Assembly (NCBI RefSeq): GCF_003121295.1
Contig: NZ_PHNC01000031.1
Location: 1,552,439 to 1,616,438 of the forward strand
Source: Streptomyces orinoci
Lineage (GTDB): Bacteria > Actinomycetota > Actinomycetes > Streptomycetales > Streptomycetaceae
Length of the DNA: 64,000 nt
Direction of reading: 5' to 3'
This document shows, piece by piece, positions 1 through 8,212 of this stretch (its first letter is position 1; every line of letters starts with the position of its first letter). The position numbers and the translations under genes are program-made. The notes below the pieces were generated by a model. The model saw only the letters and a program-made list of their open reading frames with translations, had not been told where the DNA came from and ran no database searches.

Positions 1-348
1 TACATCGCGCAGGACCACTACGACTGCGCCCGCCGCGTCATCGGCATCCTGCAGAAGTACAAGGACCTCCAGGACATCATCGCCATCCTCGGCATCGACG
101 AGCTCGGCGAGGAGGACAAGCTGGTCGTGCACCGCGCCCGCCGCGTTGAGCGCTTCCTGTCGCAGAACACCCACGCGGCGAAGCAGTTCACCGGTGTGGA
201 CGGTTCGGACGTCCCGCTGGACGAGTCCATCGCGGCGTTCAACGCCATCTGCGACGGTGAGTTCGACCACTTCCCGGAGCAGGCGTTCTTTATGTGCGGT
301 GGTCTTGAGGACCTGAAGAACAACGCCAAGGAGCTGGGCGTCTCCTGA
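1..348 (+). CDS. atpD: ATP synthase F1 beta subunit, 3' end (partial)
   Basis: This is the C-terminal 115 residues of the catalytic beta subunit of F1Fo ATP synthase, which makes ATP on the cytoplasmic face of the membrane. The reading frame is open from the first base, so the start lies outside the window. Family-typical C-terminal features are seen: YIAQDHYD at the window edge, LQDIIAILGIDEL, the VHRARRVERFLSQ stretch and the end ...NNAKELGVS. The Walker A part is not present here. The next gene downstream is atpC, as in the usual atpIBEFHAGDC order. Identification is from family knowledge and is secure. Confidence 0.97.
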   Translation, partial: YIAQDHYDCARRVIGILQKYKDLQDIIAILGIDELGEEDKLVVHRARRVERFLSQNTHAAKQFTGVDGSDVPLDESIAAFNAICDGEFDHFPEQAFFMCGGLEDLKNNAKELGVS

Positions 349-363
349 GCATCCCGATGCTCG

Positions 364-398
364 CGGTCCGGGGGCGGGGCACCTCCGCCCCCGGACCG
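364..398 (+). terminator. Perfect 14-bp hairpin between atpD and atpC
   Basis: A perfect 14-bp stem (364-377 with 385-398) with a 7-base loop starts 16 bases after the atpD stop. No T-tract follows, as is common in Streptomyces. It lies inside an operon, so partial termination or mRNA stabilisation that sets the atpC level is inferred rather than full termination. Confidence 0.55.
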
Positions 399-462
399 TA
401 CGTCCCCTATTCTTTGACCCAACGCCTGCCTGCCCGGCAGGTGTCCAACCCGAGGAGCCACG

Positions 463-840
463 TTGGCTGCTGAGCTGCACGTCGAGCTGGTCGCGGCGGA
501 CCGGAGCGTCTGGTCCGGCGAGGCCACCCTGGTCATCGCGCGTACCACATCGGGTGACATCGGCGTCATGCCCGGCCACCAGCCGCTGCTCGGTGTGCTG
601 GAGTCCGGCCCGGTGACCATCAGGACCACCGACGGCGGTTCCGTCGTCGCCGCGGTGCACGGGGGGTTCATCTCCTTCGCGGACGACAAGCTTTCGCTGC
701 TCGCGGAGGTCGCGGAGCTGGCGGACGAGATCGATGTCCAGCGCGCGGAGCGGGCGCTGGACCGTGCCAAGTCGGAAGCCGACGCGGCCGCCGAGCGGCG
801 CGCGGCCGTCCGGCTGCGTGCGGTCACGGGCGTTCACTAG
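463..840 (+). CDS. atpC: ATP synthase F1 epsilon subunit
   Basis: The 125-residue product is the epsilon subunit of F1Fo ATP synthase, part of the rotor stalk, which also limits ATP hydrolysis. It has the usual beta-sandwich N-terminal part (AAELHVELVAADRSVWSGEA, then GDIGVMPGHQPLLGVLESGP) and a charged helical tail from about residue 88. The start is TTG at 463, chosen because a GAGGAG ribosome site sits at 452-457 and the protein begins exactly where homologues begin. It follows atpD after 114 bases that contain a strong hairpin, and a second hairpin after it probably closes the operon. Confidence 0.95.
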   Translation: MAAELHVELVAADRSVWSGEATLVIARTTSGDIGVMPGHQPLLGVLESGPVTIRTTDGGSVVAAVHGGFISFADDKLSLLAEVAELADEIDVQRAERALDRAKSEADAAAERRAAVRLRAVTGVH

Positions 841-862
841 CCCGGGACCGACCAAGAACATC

Positions 863-911
863 CCTCAGCCGCGGGCCGCCTGGAACAATCCGGAGCGGTC
901 CGCGGCTGAGG
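863..911 (+). terminator. Hairpin terminator after atpC
   Basis: Twelve perfectly complementary bases (863-874 and 900-911) flank a 25-base loop, 22 bases after the atpC stop. It fits the end of the ATP synthase operon. There is no T-run. Confidence 0.5.
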
Positions 912-957
912 CAGTACAGGTGCGGTTGCTCTGGATCATGCGAGGAGGTCGGTGGTG

Positions 958-1407
958 ATGGTCCTCGCTCTGCTCGTGGGCGGCATCGTCGTGCTGCTGG
1001 TTCTGCTGGGTCTGTTTGTCTTCGGCCTGCGCCGGCGGCTCATCCAGCGGTCGGGCGGCACCTTCGACTGCAGCCTGCGCTGGAACGTTTCCGAGGAGCC
1101 GGCCGAACCGGCGGGCAAGGGCTGGGTCTACGGCGTCGCCCGCTACAACGGCGACCGGATCGAGTGGTTCCGGGTCTTCTCCTACGCTCCACGCCCGCGC
1201 CGGGTGCTGGAGCGTGCCTGTATCGAGGTGGCGGAGCGCCGTCCCCCGCTGGGCGAGGAGGAGTTGGCGCTGCTGTCCGACGCGGTGGTGCTGGTCTGTC
1301 TGCACCGGGGCACGCGTCTGGAGCTGGCGATGAGCGAGGACGCGCTCACCGGCTTCCTGGCCTGGCTGGAGGCGGCGCCGCCCGGGCAGAGAGTCAATGT
1401 GGCTTAA
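958..1407 (+). CDS. DUF2550 single-pass membrane protein
   Basis: A small protein of about 149 residues with one N-terminal membrane helix (VLALLVGGIVVLLVLLGLFVF), then the basic RRRLIQRSGGTFDCSLRW stretch typical of DUF2550 and a soluble cytoplasmic part. The role of the family is unknown; it regularly sits just after the ATP synthase operon in actinomycetes. Three start codons lie in a row (GTG 952, GTG 955, ATG 958). The GAGGAGGT ribosome site at 942-949 is best spaced for ATG 958 and acceptable for GTG 955. It converges with the chitinase gene. Confidence 0.85.
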   Translation: MVLALLVGGIVVLLVLLGLFVFGLRRRLIQRSGGTFDCSLRWNVSEEPAEPAGKGWVYGVARYNGDRIEWFRVFSYAPRPRRVLERACIEVAERRPPLGEEELALLSDAVVLVCLHRGTRLELAMSEDALTGFLAWLEAAPPGQRVNVA

Positions 1408-1469
1408 ATAAAAGGTGTCTCTCTGAATGGGGGTACCTCCCAGCGTTAGCTGGGGAGAGTCAATGTGGC
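1389..1469. repeat. 15-bp direct repeat flanking a small palindromic element
   Basis: The 15-mer GAGAGTCAATGTGGC occurs at 1389-1403, at the very end of the DUF2550 gene, and again at 1455-1469. Between the copies lies a short imperfect palindrome (GGGGGTACCTCCCAGC, then GCTGGGGAG), a kind of repeat common between Streptomyces genes. The layout resembles insertion of the palindrome with duplication of its target. Confidence 0.6.
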
Positions 1470-1472
1470 GCA

Positions 1473-1500
1473 GGGGCCCGGGGCTTGTGCCCCAGGCCCC
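1473..1500. terminator. Hairpin between convergent genes
   Basis: A 12-bp stem with one mismatch (1473-1484 with 1489-1500) and a TTGT loop lies between the DUF2550 gene and the convergent chitinase gene. It probably terminates both transcripts. Confidence 0.5.
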
Positions 1501-1517
1501 CGGTGTGCGGCCGTCCG

Positions 1518-3806
1518 CTACCTCAGCCCGTTGTCCAGCGCGGTCATCAATGTCCCGCTGTCTCCGGACATTTCCCAGATCATCGCCCCGCCCAGGCCCT
1601 TGGACTTCAGCCAGGCGGTCTTCTTGCCGATGGACCAGGCGTCGTCGAAGGTCCACCACTGGCCGTTGTCGCCGGTGAACCCATAGGTGGCGACGGCCTG
1701 TTCATCGTGGTAGACGGTCATGTCCGGTACCGAAGCGATCAGGTTGTCGTAGCCACGGGTCCCGGCCTCCTCCGGGAACTGTCCCGGTGCCGCTCCATTG
1801 GCCTGCTGCCAGGCGCCATGCGCTCCGCCGTCCGCCACCTGCTGCCAGCCGCGGCCGTAGAAGGCCAGTCCCAGAGCAAGCTTTTTGGGGTCCACCCCGG
1901 CGTCCAGATAGGTCTGGACGGTCTTCTCCACACTGAACTTGGTGGTGTTGGGGTCCTTGGGGTCCTGGTAGAGGTTGCCCTGGTGGCCGGTGCGGTGGGG
2001 TTCCCAGCTGTTGTCGCTGCCGGAGCCATGGAAGTCATAGCCCTGGACATTGGCGTAGTCCATGGAGTCGAAGACATTGGGCTTGCCGGAGGCGATCTCC
2101 CAGCCCGCCGCCAGCTTGGCCGGGTCGGCCGGGGTGAAGGCGGAGAGCAGGTACTTCTTGCCGGTGCCGGCGCTCAGCGCGTCCAGCTGCCGCCGGAACT
2201 CGGCGAACAGCAGGGTGTTGTTGGCCTTGTCGTCCGGTGAGACATGGTTGCCCGGGTGGCCCTCGGAACCCGGCCATTCCCAGTCGATGTCAAAGCCGTC
2301 GAACACCCCGGCCGCCGAGCCGTCACCGCCGCGTCCATTGCTGACCGGCAGATTGCCCTTGATGTACATATCGATACAGGACTTGACGAACTTCTGCCGT
2401 GAGGCATCGGTCTTGGCGACATCCGAGAAGTACTTGCTGTACGTCCAGCCGCCGATCGAGATCAGCGTCCTCAGCCCCGGGTATTTGGCCTTGAGCTTCT
2501 TGAGCTGGTTGAAGTTGCCGGCCAGTGGCTGGTCCCAGGTGTCGGCCACGCCGTCCACCGAGTCCCCGGCGCCAAAGCCCTTTTCGTAGTCCGCCCAGGA
2601 ATCCCCGGCGCCATCACCCTGGTTGGGGTCCTCCGGGTTGGAACCGGTGGCCTTGGTGACGCCATTGAGACAGGTGAGGTTGGTGGGATCGATGTTGGAG
2701 AAGGCGTAGTTGAGCTGGGTGAGCTTGGCCGCCGCGCCCGTGGTGTCCAGGGACTTCACGGTGTAGTTCCGCCCGTAGATGCCCCATTGAACGAAGTAGC
2801 CGATCTTGGAGTAGCCGCCGGGCTGCCCCTGGCCGCCGGTGGTCCGTACGGTCAGCGGGGCGCTGGCCGGGCCGGTCTGGCCGGCGTTGTCCCGGGCCAG
2901 CACGGTGTAGGTGTAGTCGGTGCCGGGCGTCAGACCGGTGTCGGTGTACGAGGTCTGCGCCGTGCTGCCCACCTTGCCGGTGCCGCGGTAGATGTCGTAC
3001 TCCTTGATGCCCTTGTCCGCGGTGGCGGCCGTCCAGCTCAGGGTTATCGAGGTGTCGGTGACGGCCGTGGCCTGCGGGGTGCCGGGTGCGGAGGGCGGCT
3101 GGTCGGAACCGCTCTTTGTGGTACGGAAGGTGGCCGCCGGGCTCGCGGGACCGGTACGGCCGTCGAGGTCACGGGCCACCACCGTGTAGCTGTACTCGGT
3201 GTCCGGGGTCAACCCGGTGTCGGTGTAGGCGGTTTCGCCCACCGTGGCCACCTTGGCGGCGCCCCGGTAGACGTCGTACTCCTTGATGCCCTTGGCGTCG
3301 GTGGCCGGGGCCCACTTCAGCGAGATGCTGGTGGCGGTGATGGCGGTGGACACCGGCCGGCCGGGGGCGCTGGGCGGAGTGCCGGTGGAAGAGCCGTCAC
3401 AGGAACCACCGTTGAGCTTGCAGCCGGAGGGGGCGCCGTCACCGTAGGCGGTAAAGCCGAAGCTGACGCTGGCGCCGGGCGCCAGAGTGCCGTTGTACTC
3501 GCGGTTCTTGGCGGTGTAGTGCGAGCCGGAGCGGGTGACCAGGGCGTCCCAGTAGGCGCCCAGGGTGGTGGTGGAGGGCAGATCCCACTCCACGGTCCAG
3601 CCGTTGAGGGTGGTGCTGCCGGTGTTCTTGAGGGTCCACTGCCCCTGGTAGCCGGTGCCCCAGTCGGAGGTCTTGGCGAAGGTGGCGGTGGGTCCGTCCT
3701 GGAGGTGGGGCCGGCTGCTCTGGCCGTGGGCCGGGGCGGCGAGGCCGATGAGTGCCGCGGCCGGCAGGAGGAGGGCGGCAAAGGCCGCGGGGATTCTGAG
3801 GTTCAA
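1518..3806 (-). CDS. chiC: Secreted family 18 chitinase with CBM2 and two FnIII domains
   Basis: The 762-residue enzyme hydrolyses chitin outside the cell. It has a signal peptide (residues 1 to about 28, ending APAHG), a cellulose/chitin-binding CBM2 module (about 38-135), two fibronectin type III linkers (about 146-230 and 241-325) and a GH18 barrel (about 340-762). The catalytic motif DGFDIDWEW lies near residues 503-512, with the proton-donor Glu at about 511; the substrate-binding SIGGW motif is also present. The start is TTG at 3806, right before the signal peptide, with an AAGGAGC ribosome site. The reading frame stays open far upstream, but that part has no family features. The chiR/chiS two-component genes lie just upstream on the same strand, as in S. 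coelicolor. Regulation is probably by the repeats listed at 3874-3915. Confidence 0.93.
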   Translation of the reverse strand: MNLRIPAAFAALLLPAAALIGLAAPAHGQSSRPHLQDGPTATFAKTSDWGTGYQGQWTLKNTGSTTLNGWTVEWDLPSTTTLGAYWDALVTRSGSHYTAKNREYNGTLAPGASVSFGFTAYGDGAPSGCKLNGGSCDGSSTGTPPSAPGRPVSTAITATSISLKWAPATDAKGIKEYDVYRGAAKVATVGETAYTDTGLTPDTEYSYTVVARDLDGRTGPASPAATFRTTKSGSDQPPSAPGTPQATAVTDTSITLSWTAATADKGIKEYDIYRGTGKVGSTAQTSYTDTGLTPGTDYTYTVLARDNAGQTGPASAPLTVRTTGGQGQPGGYSKIGYFVQWGIYGRNYTVKSLDTTGAAAKLTQLNYAFSNIDPTNLTCLNGVTKATGSNPEDPNQGDGAGDSWADYEKGFGAGDSVDGVADTWDQPLAGNFNQLKKLKAKYPGLRTLISIGGWTYSKYFSDVAKTDASRQKFVKSCIDMYIKGNLPVSNGRGGDGSAAGVFDGFDIDWEWPGSEGHPGNHVSPDDKANNTLLFAEFRRQLDALSAGTGKKYLLSAFTPADPAKLAAGWEIASGKPNVFDSMDYANVQGYDFHGSGSDNSWEPHRTGHQGNLYQDPKDPNTTKFSVEKTVQTYLDAGVDPKKLALGLAFYGRGWQQVADGGAHGAWQQANGAAPGQFPEEAGTRGYDNLIASVPDMTVYHDEQAVATYGFTGDNGQWWTFDDAWSIGKKTAWLKSKGLGGAMIWEMSGDSGTLMTALDNGLR

Positions 3807-3873
3807 GGGTGCTCCTTGAAGAGGTCCGGATGGTGGGGGGGTGGGGGGTTGTCCGTGACCTGCGAGTGAAGGG

Positions 3874-3915
3874 AGCGTAAAAAGGTCTGTACCAACGGTC
3901 AAGAGGTCTGGACCA
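3874..3915 (-). promoter_or_regulatory. chiC promoter with two 12-bp chitinase direct repeats
   Basis: Read on the minus strand there is a -35 box TTGACC (3902-3897), a 17-base spacer and a -10 box TACGCT (3879-3874). Two 12-mers overlap it: TGGTCCAGACCT (3915-3904) and TGGTACAGACCT (3894-3883), 9 bases apart. They match the direct repeats known from Streptomyces chitinase promoters, which govern chitin induction and glucose repression and resemble DasR sites. The upstream copy lies within the last codons of chiR. Confidence 0.85.
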
Positions 3916-4555
3916 GACCCAACTCCTGGGCCAGTACGGCCGCTTGCACCCTGCTGCGCAGCCCCAGCTTGGGCAGCACCCGGCTGACATGCGTCTTCAC
4001 CGTGGTTTCGGCCATTCCCAGCCGCTTGCCGATCTCCGCGTTGGACAAGCCCTCGCCCAGGGCCGCCAGCACCTGGTGCTCTCTCGGGGTCAACGGCCGG
4101 AGTACGGCGGGGTCCGCGCGGGGGGCGGGGGTGCGGCGGGCGAACTCCGCGATCAGGCGACGGGTCACGGTGGGGGAGATCAGGCCCTCGCCGCGGGCCA
4201 CGGTGCGTACGGCGGCGATGAGTCCGTCGGCCTCGGTGTTCTTCAGCAGGAAGCCGGCGGCGCCGGCGCGCAGGGCGCCGAAGACGTACTCGTCCAGGTC
4301 GAAGGTGGTGAGGACCAGGACGTCGGCGAGGTGCTCGGTGGTGATCCGGCGGGTTGCCGCGACGCCGTCCAGGCGGGGCATTCTTACGTCCATCAGCACG
4401 ATGTCCGGCCGCAGTTGGCGGGTGAGGCGGACGGCTTCTTCGCCGTCGGCGGCTTCTCCGGCGACTTCGATGCCGGGGGCGGAGCGGAGGATCAAGGTCA
4501 GGCCTGAGCGGACTGCTGCCTGGTCTTCTGCGACCAGGACGCGGATGTCGTTCAC
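3899..4555 (-). CDS. chiR: NarL/LuxR-type response regulator of the chitinase locus
   Basis: A 218-residue two-component response regulator. The receiver domain (about 4-120) has the acidic VAED pocket and phospho-acceptor Asp56 in LMDVRMP. The LuxR-type helix-turn-helix (about 150-212) includes LTPREHQVL and NAEIGKRLGMAETTVKTHV. The start is GTG at 4555 with an AAAGGAG ribosome site. It lies between the sensor kinase gene and chiC, all on one strand, so it very likely controls chiC, as reported for ChiR of S. coelicolor. Its last codons carry one of the two chiC promoter repeats. The name is by position and family. Confidence 0.88.
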   Translation of the reverse strand: MNDIRVLVAEDQAAVRSGLTLILRSAPGIEVAGEAADGEEAVRLTRQLRPDIVLMDVRMPRLDGVAATRRITTEHLADVLVLTTFDLDEYVFGALRAGAAGFLLKNTEADGLIAAVRTVARGEGLISPTVTRRLIAEFARRTPAPRADPAVLRPLTPREHQVLAALGEGLSNAEIGKRLGMAETTVKTHVSRVLPKLGLRSRVQAAVLAQELGLVQTS

Positions 4556-4588
4556 TCTGCTTCTCCTTTGGCGGGTGCGGTTGCTGTT

Positions 4589-4650
4589 TGGCTGCGGGGC
4601 GTGGGTGGCTGGTCGCGCAGTTCCCCGCGCCCCTGACGGGGCGCACCCGG
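4589..4650. repeat. Interspersed GC-rich repeat (copy 1)
   Basis: This copy of a short intergenic repeat reads GGTGGCTGGTCGCGCAG, then TTCCCCGCGCCCCTGA and GGGGCGCACCCGG. It lies between chiS and chiR. Related copies occur near 11,440-11,580, 17,219, 27,824, 48,862 and 60,061-60,222. It can fold into a GC-rich hairpin; its function is unknown. Confidence 0.6.
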
Positions 4651-4677
4651 CGAGGGCAGCGGGGGTGCCCCCGGGCA

Positions 4678-5859
4678 TTAGGCGGGGTCCAGGGGGAGTT
4701 GGGCTGCCACCTGCCATAGGCCATTCGCGGGGCCCGCCGTGAGGGAGCCGCCCAGTAGGGCGACTCGTTCACGCATGCCGGTCAGGCCGGCGCCCGCCCC
4801 CGGAACCCGGGGCGCTCGCCCGTCAGCGGTGAGCTCGCTGGTCACCCGGACCGTCAGCGCGCCCTCGTCCGCGCAGAGCACCACCCGCACCGTGCCCGGC
4901 GCCGCGTGTTTGACCACGTTGGTCAGGGACTCCTGGACGATGCGGTACGCGGCCAGTTCCACCGGCGCGGGCAGCGGGTCCGGCCCGCGCTCATCGTGCA
5001 GCCGGAACCGGAACCGCCGGTCCCCCGCGGCGGCGCGGGCCTGGGCCAGCAGCCCCGTCAGCCCGTCCAGCGTGGGGCGGGTGGCCGGCTCCTCGTCCCC
5101 CGGCTGGCGCAACACCCCGATCAGCCGCTTCATTTCGGCAAGCCCCTGCACACTGTTCTCCCGGATCACCCCCAGCGCCTCCCGGGACGCTTCGGGCTCC
5201 CCGATGGACAGTGCGGCGGTGGAGTGCAGGGCGATGGCGGACAGATGCCCGGCGATCACATCATGCAACTCCCGTGCCATCCGGGAGCGTTCGGCGACCA
5301 CTGCCTGGCGCCGGTCCAACTCGGCGAGCAGCGCGGTCCGTTCGGCGGTCAGCCGGGCCGTCTCGGCGGCGTCCCGGTGGCGGCGCACACTCACCCCGGT
5401 CCAGGCCGGGGCCGCGGTGAGCACGCCCAGCGTCACCCCGATCAGCACCGCCGCCGGCCGGCGGAGGACCGCGATGGCCGACAGCGTGCCCAGCACGGTG
5501 ACCAGTTCGCAGGCGCGGGGGAGGATCCGGCAGGCGGCGGGCGGGCCGTAGAGCACCGCCGCGTAGACCAGGTCGGTGTACATCACCCAGGAGGCCAGCA
5601 GGCCGCCGGTGGCCATATCGAGGGCCAGCGCCGCCGTGCCGATGGCCAGCGCGGTCAACGGGGCGCCGCGGCGCAGGACTTCGGCCCCCGCCATCAGCAC
5701 CAGGGCGGCCAGCGCCAGCCGCTTGGGCAGGCCCAGCGGCCCGGCGTTGCTCAGCCCCAGTGCGTACAGCAGGAGCCCGCCGGTCAGCCCGGCGGCCGCG
5801 ACCAGCAGATCGACGGTGTGCGGGCGGCGCGGCGGACGGAGCGGTATGGAGACGGGCAC
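4678..5859 (-). CDS. chiS: Sensor histidine kinase of the chitinase locus
   Basis: The 393-residue membrane kinase is the partner of ChiR. The N-terminal half (about 15-150) is a run of hydrophobic helices with no obvious large external sensing domain. The HisKA_3 phospho-acceptor motif ARELHDVIAGHLSAI (His near 199) follows, then an ATPase domain with an N-box (ESLTNVVKHA) and a glycine-rich GAGLTGMRERV box. The GTG at 5859 is taken as the start because the hydrophobic region follows soon after; the ribosome site is weak, and an ATG at 5898 is possible. The signal sensed cannot be read from the sequence. Confidence 0.85.
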   Translation of the reverse strand: MPVSIPLRPPRRPHTVDLLVAAAGLTGGLLLYALGLSNAGPLGLPKRLALAALVLMAGAEVLRRGAPLTALAIGTAALALDMATGGLLASWVMYTDLVYAAVLYGPPAACRILPRACELVTVLGTLSAIAVLRRPAAVLIGVTLGVLTAAPAWTGVSVRRHRDAAETARLTAERTALLAELDRRQAVVAERSRMARELHDVIAGHLSAIALHSTAALSIGEPEASREALGVIRENSVQGLAEMKRLIGVLRQPGDEEPATRPTLDGLTGLLAQARAAAGDRRFRFRLHDERGPDPLPAPVELAAYRIVQESLTNVVKHAAPGTVRVVLCADEGALTVRVTSELTADGRAPRVPGAGAGLTGMRERVALLGGSLTAGPANGLWQVAAQLPLDPA

Positions 5860-5990
5860 GCCCCCATCACAGCACCTCAAAGGGGCGCGGCCGTACATCG
5901 AAGGATGCAGGCGGAAATCCTCTTGGCCGACGAGGATCCGGCCCCGCGCCCCGGCGAACCTGGAGGGGAGACCGAGGAAGGAGCACCGCC

Positions 5991-6527
5991 GTGATCGTCA
6001 CCCTGATCGTGGTCTGCGAGGCCGGCTTCTGGGTGCTGCTGGCCGCCGGGCTGGGCCTGCGCTATCTGGCCGGGATGCCGCGGACCGGGGCGGCGGTGCT
6101 GCTGCTGGAGCCGCTGCTGGAACTGGTGCTGCTGATCGCCACCGCCGTGGACCTGCGCAATGGTGCGACCGCCGACTGGAAGCACGGACTGGCGGCCGTC
6201 TACATCGGCTACTCGGCCGGGCTGGGCCACGCCACCCTGAAGTGGGTGGACCAGCGCTTCGCCCACCGTTTCGCGGGCGGGCCGCCGCCGGTGAAGCCGC
6301 CGAGGTACGGGGCGGCACGGGCGCTGCACGAGTGGAAGGTGGCGGGCCAGTGGGTGCTGGCCGCCACCGTCGCGCTGGCCCTGCTCCAGGCGGCGGTCTG
6401 GTACGTGGGCGACTCCGGGGACACGAGTTCGCTGCGCGCCTGGCAGGGGAAGATGCTGCTGGTCATCGGCATCAACCTGGTGATCGCGCTGAGCTACACC
6501 CTCTGGCCCAAGCGGCCCGAGCACTGA
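5991..6527 (+). CDS. Small integral membrane protein
   Basis: A 178-residue protein with four hydrophobic segments (about 2-26, 33-52, 117-137 and 151-172) and a basic cytoplasmic loop (VKPPRYGAARALHEW). GTG at 5991 follows a GAGGAAGGAGC ribosome site. The gene is divergent from chiS and ends one base before the stop of the convergent adenosyltransferase gene. I do not recognise a characterised relative; the general shape resembles small YmcC-like membrane proteins, but that is a guess. Confidence 0.75.
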   Translation: MIVTLIVVCEAGFWVLLAAGLGLRYLAGMPRTGAAVLLLEPLLELVLLIATAVDLRNGATADWKHGLAAVYIGYSAGLGHATLKWVDQRFAHRFAGGPPPVKPPRYGAARALHEWKVAGQWVLAATVALALLQAAVWYVGDSGDTSSLRAWQGKMLLVIGINLVIALSYTLWPKRPEH

Positions 6528-6528
6528 C

Positions 6529-7101
6529 TCACCGGTTCTCGCCGGGCACCCAGAGCACGTCGCCCAACTCCTTGTTGGCCGTCCGGGCCAGAATGAACAG
6601 CAGGTCCGAGAGCCGGTTGAGATAGGTCGCAGTCAGGGCGTTCATGGAGTCGCCGTGTTCGGCCAGCGCCGCCCAGGTGGAGCGCTCCGCACGCCGCACC
6701 ACCGTGCATGCCTGGTGCAGCAGCGCGGCCCCCGGAGTACCGCCGGGCAGGATGAAGCTGCGCAGCTTCTCCAGGTCCGCCAGGAAGCGGTCGCAGTCCG
6801 CCTCCAGCTTGTCCACATAGGACTGCTCCACCCGCAGCGGCGGGTACTTGGGGTTTTCCACCACCGGCGTGGCCAGGTCGGCGCCCACGTCGAAGAGGTC
6901 GTTCTGGACCCGTACCAGCACCCGGACCACCTCCTGCGGCAGTTGCCCCAGCGCGATGGCCACCCCGATGGCGGCATTGGCCTCATTGGCGTCGGCGTAG
7001 GCGGCGATCCGGGTGTCGGTCTTGGCGGTGCGGCTCATATCGCCCAGGGCGGTGGTGCCGTCGTCTCCGGTGCGGGTGTAGATGCGCGTCAGATGGACCA
7101 T
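6529..7101 (-). CDS. Cob(I)alamin adenosyltransferase, PduO type
   Basis: The 190-residue enzyme transfers the adenosyl group of ATP to cob(I)alamin to give coenzyme B12. The ATP-binding N-terminus (TRTGDDGTTALGDMSRTAKTD), the RRAERS motif and the C-terminal YLNRLSDLLFILAR are all visible and the length is normal for the family. ATG at 7099-7101 starts the protein just ahead of the ATP-binding motif. Its product is the cofactor of isobutyryl-CoA mutase (icmA, also in this window), which makes a metabolic link likely. No B12 riboswitch is seen in the 262-base gap upstream. Confidence 0.92.
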   Translation of the reverse strand: MVHLTRIYTRTGDDGTTALGDMSRTAKTDTRIAAYADANEANAAIGVAIALGQLPQEVVRVLVRVQNDLFDVGADLATPVVENPKYPPLRVEQSYVDKLEADCDRFLADLEKLRSFILPGGTPGAALLHQACTVVRRAERSTWAALAEHGDSMNALTATYLNRLSDLLFILARTANKELGDVLWVPGENR

Positions 7102-7363
7102 GCGGTCGAGGGTATGCGCTGCCGGGTTGCCGGCGGCCGGCCGCGCCCGCGCGGCGAGCGCCGTACCGGGGAGCGGCCGTGCGCCCCTTACGGGACGCAC
7201 GGGGCGCAAGGGGCCCAACTGCTCTGTGTGGCACGCCCGGTGGGGGCGCGGAGTGTGACGTCCGTCAAACAGGACGTGACGCGCATCTCTAACTTCCCAA
7301 CTGCGCCCCGCCGGGCGCTAAGGTCCGCCGGGAGAGCGTATGAACCGTGAGTAAGGGGAAGCT

Positions 7364-8212
7364 GTGGCCAGGAAGCTCGCCGTCATCGGTGCCGGACTGA
7401 TGGGTTCGGGTATCGCGCAGGTCTCCGCGCAGGCCGGCTGGGACGTCGTGCTGCGGGATGTCACCGACGAGGCCCTCAAGCGCGGTACGGACGGCATCGC
7501 GGCCTCGTACGAGAAGTTCGTCGCCAAGGGCAAGCTGGAGGCCGCCGCGGCCGAGCAGGCGCTGGGCCGGATCACCGCCACCACCGACCTGGACGCGGCC
7601 GCCGACGCCGACATCGTGGTGGAGGCGGTGTTCGAGGACATCGACACCAAGCGGGAGATCTTCCGCACCCTGGACGGCCTGGTGCGCGAGGAGGCCGTGC
7701 TGGCCTCCAACACCTCCGCCATCCCCATCACCAAGATCGCGGCAGCCACCCGGCGCCCGGAGCGGGTGGTGGGCACCCACTTCTTCTCCCCGGTGCCCAT
7801 GATGCAGCTGTGTGAGCTGGTGCGCGGCTACAAGACCAGCGATGAAACCCTGGCCACCGCACGGGAGTTCGCCGAGGGCGTGGGCAAGACCTGCATTGTG
7901 GTCAACCGCGATGTGGCCGGTTTTGTGACCACTCGTCTGATCTCGGCGCTGGTGGTGGAGGCGGCCAAGCTCCATGAGTCCGGCGTGGCCAGCGCCGAGG
8001 ACATCGACATCGCCTGCAAGCTGGGCTTCGGCCACGCCATGGGCCCGCTGGCCACCGCCGACCTCACCGGGGTGGACATCCTGCTGCACGCCACCGAGAA
8101 CATCTACACCGAGTGCCAGGACGAGAAGTTCGCGCCGCCGGAGAGCATGCGCCGCATGGTGGACGCCGGCGACCTGGGCCGCAAGAGCGGTCAAGGCTTC
8201 TACCAGTACTGA
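7364..8212 (+). CDS. 3-hydroxybutyryl-CoA (3-hydroxyacyl-CoA) dehydrogenase
   Basis: The 282-residue NAD(P)-dependent enzyme interconverts 3-hydroxyacyl-CoA and 3-oxoacyl-CoA, in short-chain acyl-CoA metabolism. The Rossmann motif VIGAGLMGSGIAQ (residues 7-19), the active-site stretch VVGTHFFSPVPMM with its catalytic His, and the NRDVAGFV linker to the C-terminal helical domain are visible. The start is GTG at 7364 behind an AAGGGGAAG ribosome site. An inverted repeat ACGTCC/GGACGT (7258-7263 and 7272-7277) upstream could be an operator. The gene stands alone, but its function links to the thiolase at 25,592. Confidence 0.92.
   Translation: MARKLAVIGAGLMGSGIAQVSAQAGWDVVLRDVTDEALKRGTDGIAASYEKFVAKGKLEAAAAEQALGRITATTDLDAAADADIVVEAVFEDIDTKREIFRTLDGLVREEAVLASNTSAIPITKIAAATRRPERVVGTHFFSPVPMMQLCELVRGYKTSDETLATAREFAEGVGKTCIVVNRDVAGFVTTRLISALVVEAAKLHESGVASAEDIDIACKLGFGHAMGPLATADLTGVDILLHATENIYTECQDEKFAPPESMRRMVDAGDLGRKSGQGFYQY

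Noticed and set aside
3807..4772. Upstream extension of the chitinase frame on the minus strand
   Set aside because: It overlaps chiR, has no family features, and the signal peptide with its own ribosome site starts at 3806.
7102..7363. Possible B12 riboswitch near the adenosyltransferase, or before icmA (32,997-33,133)
   Set aside because: No B12-box-like sequence or suitable fold was seen in either gap.
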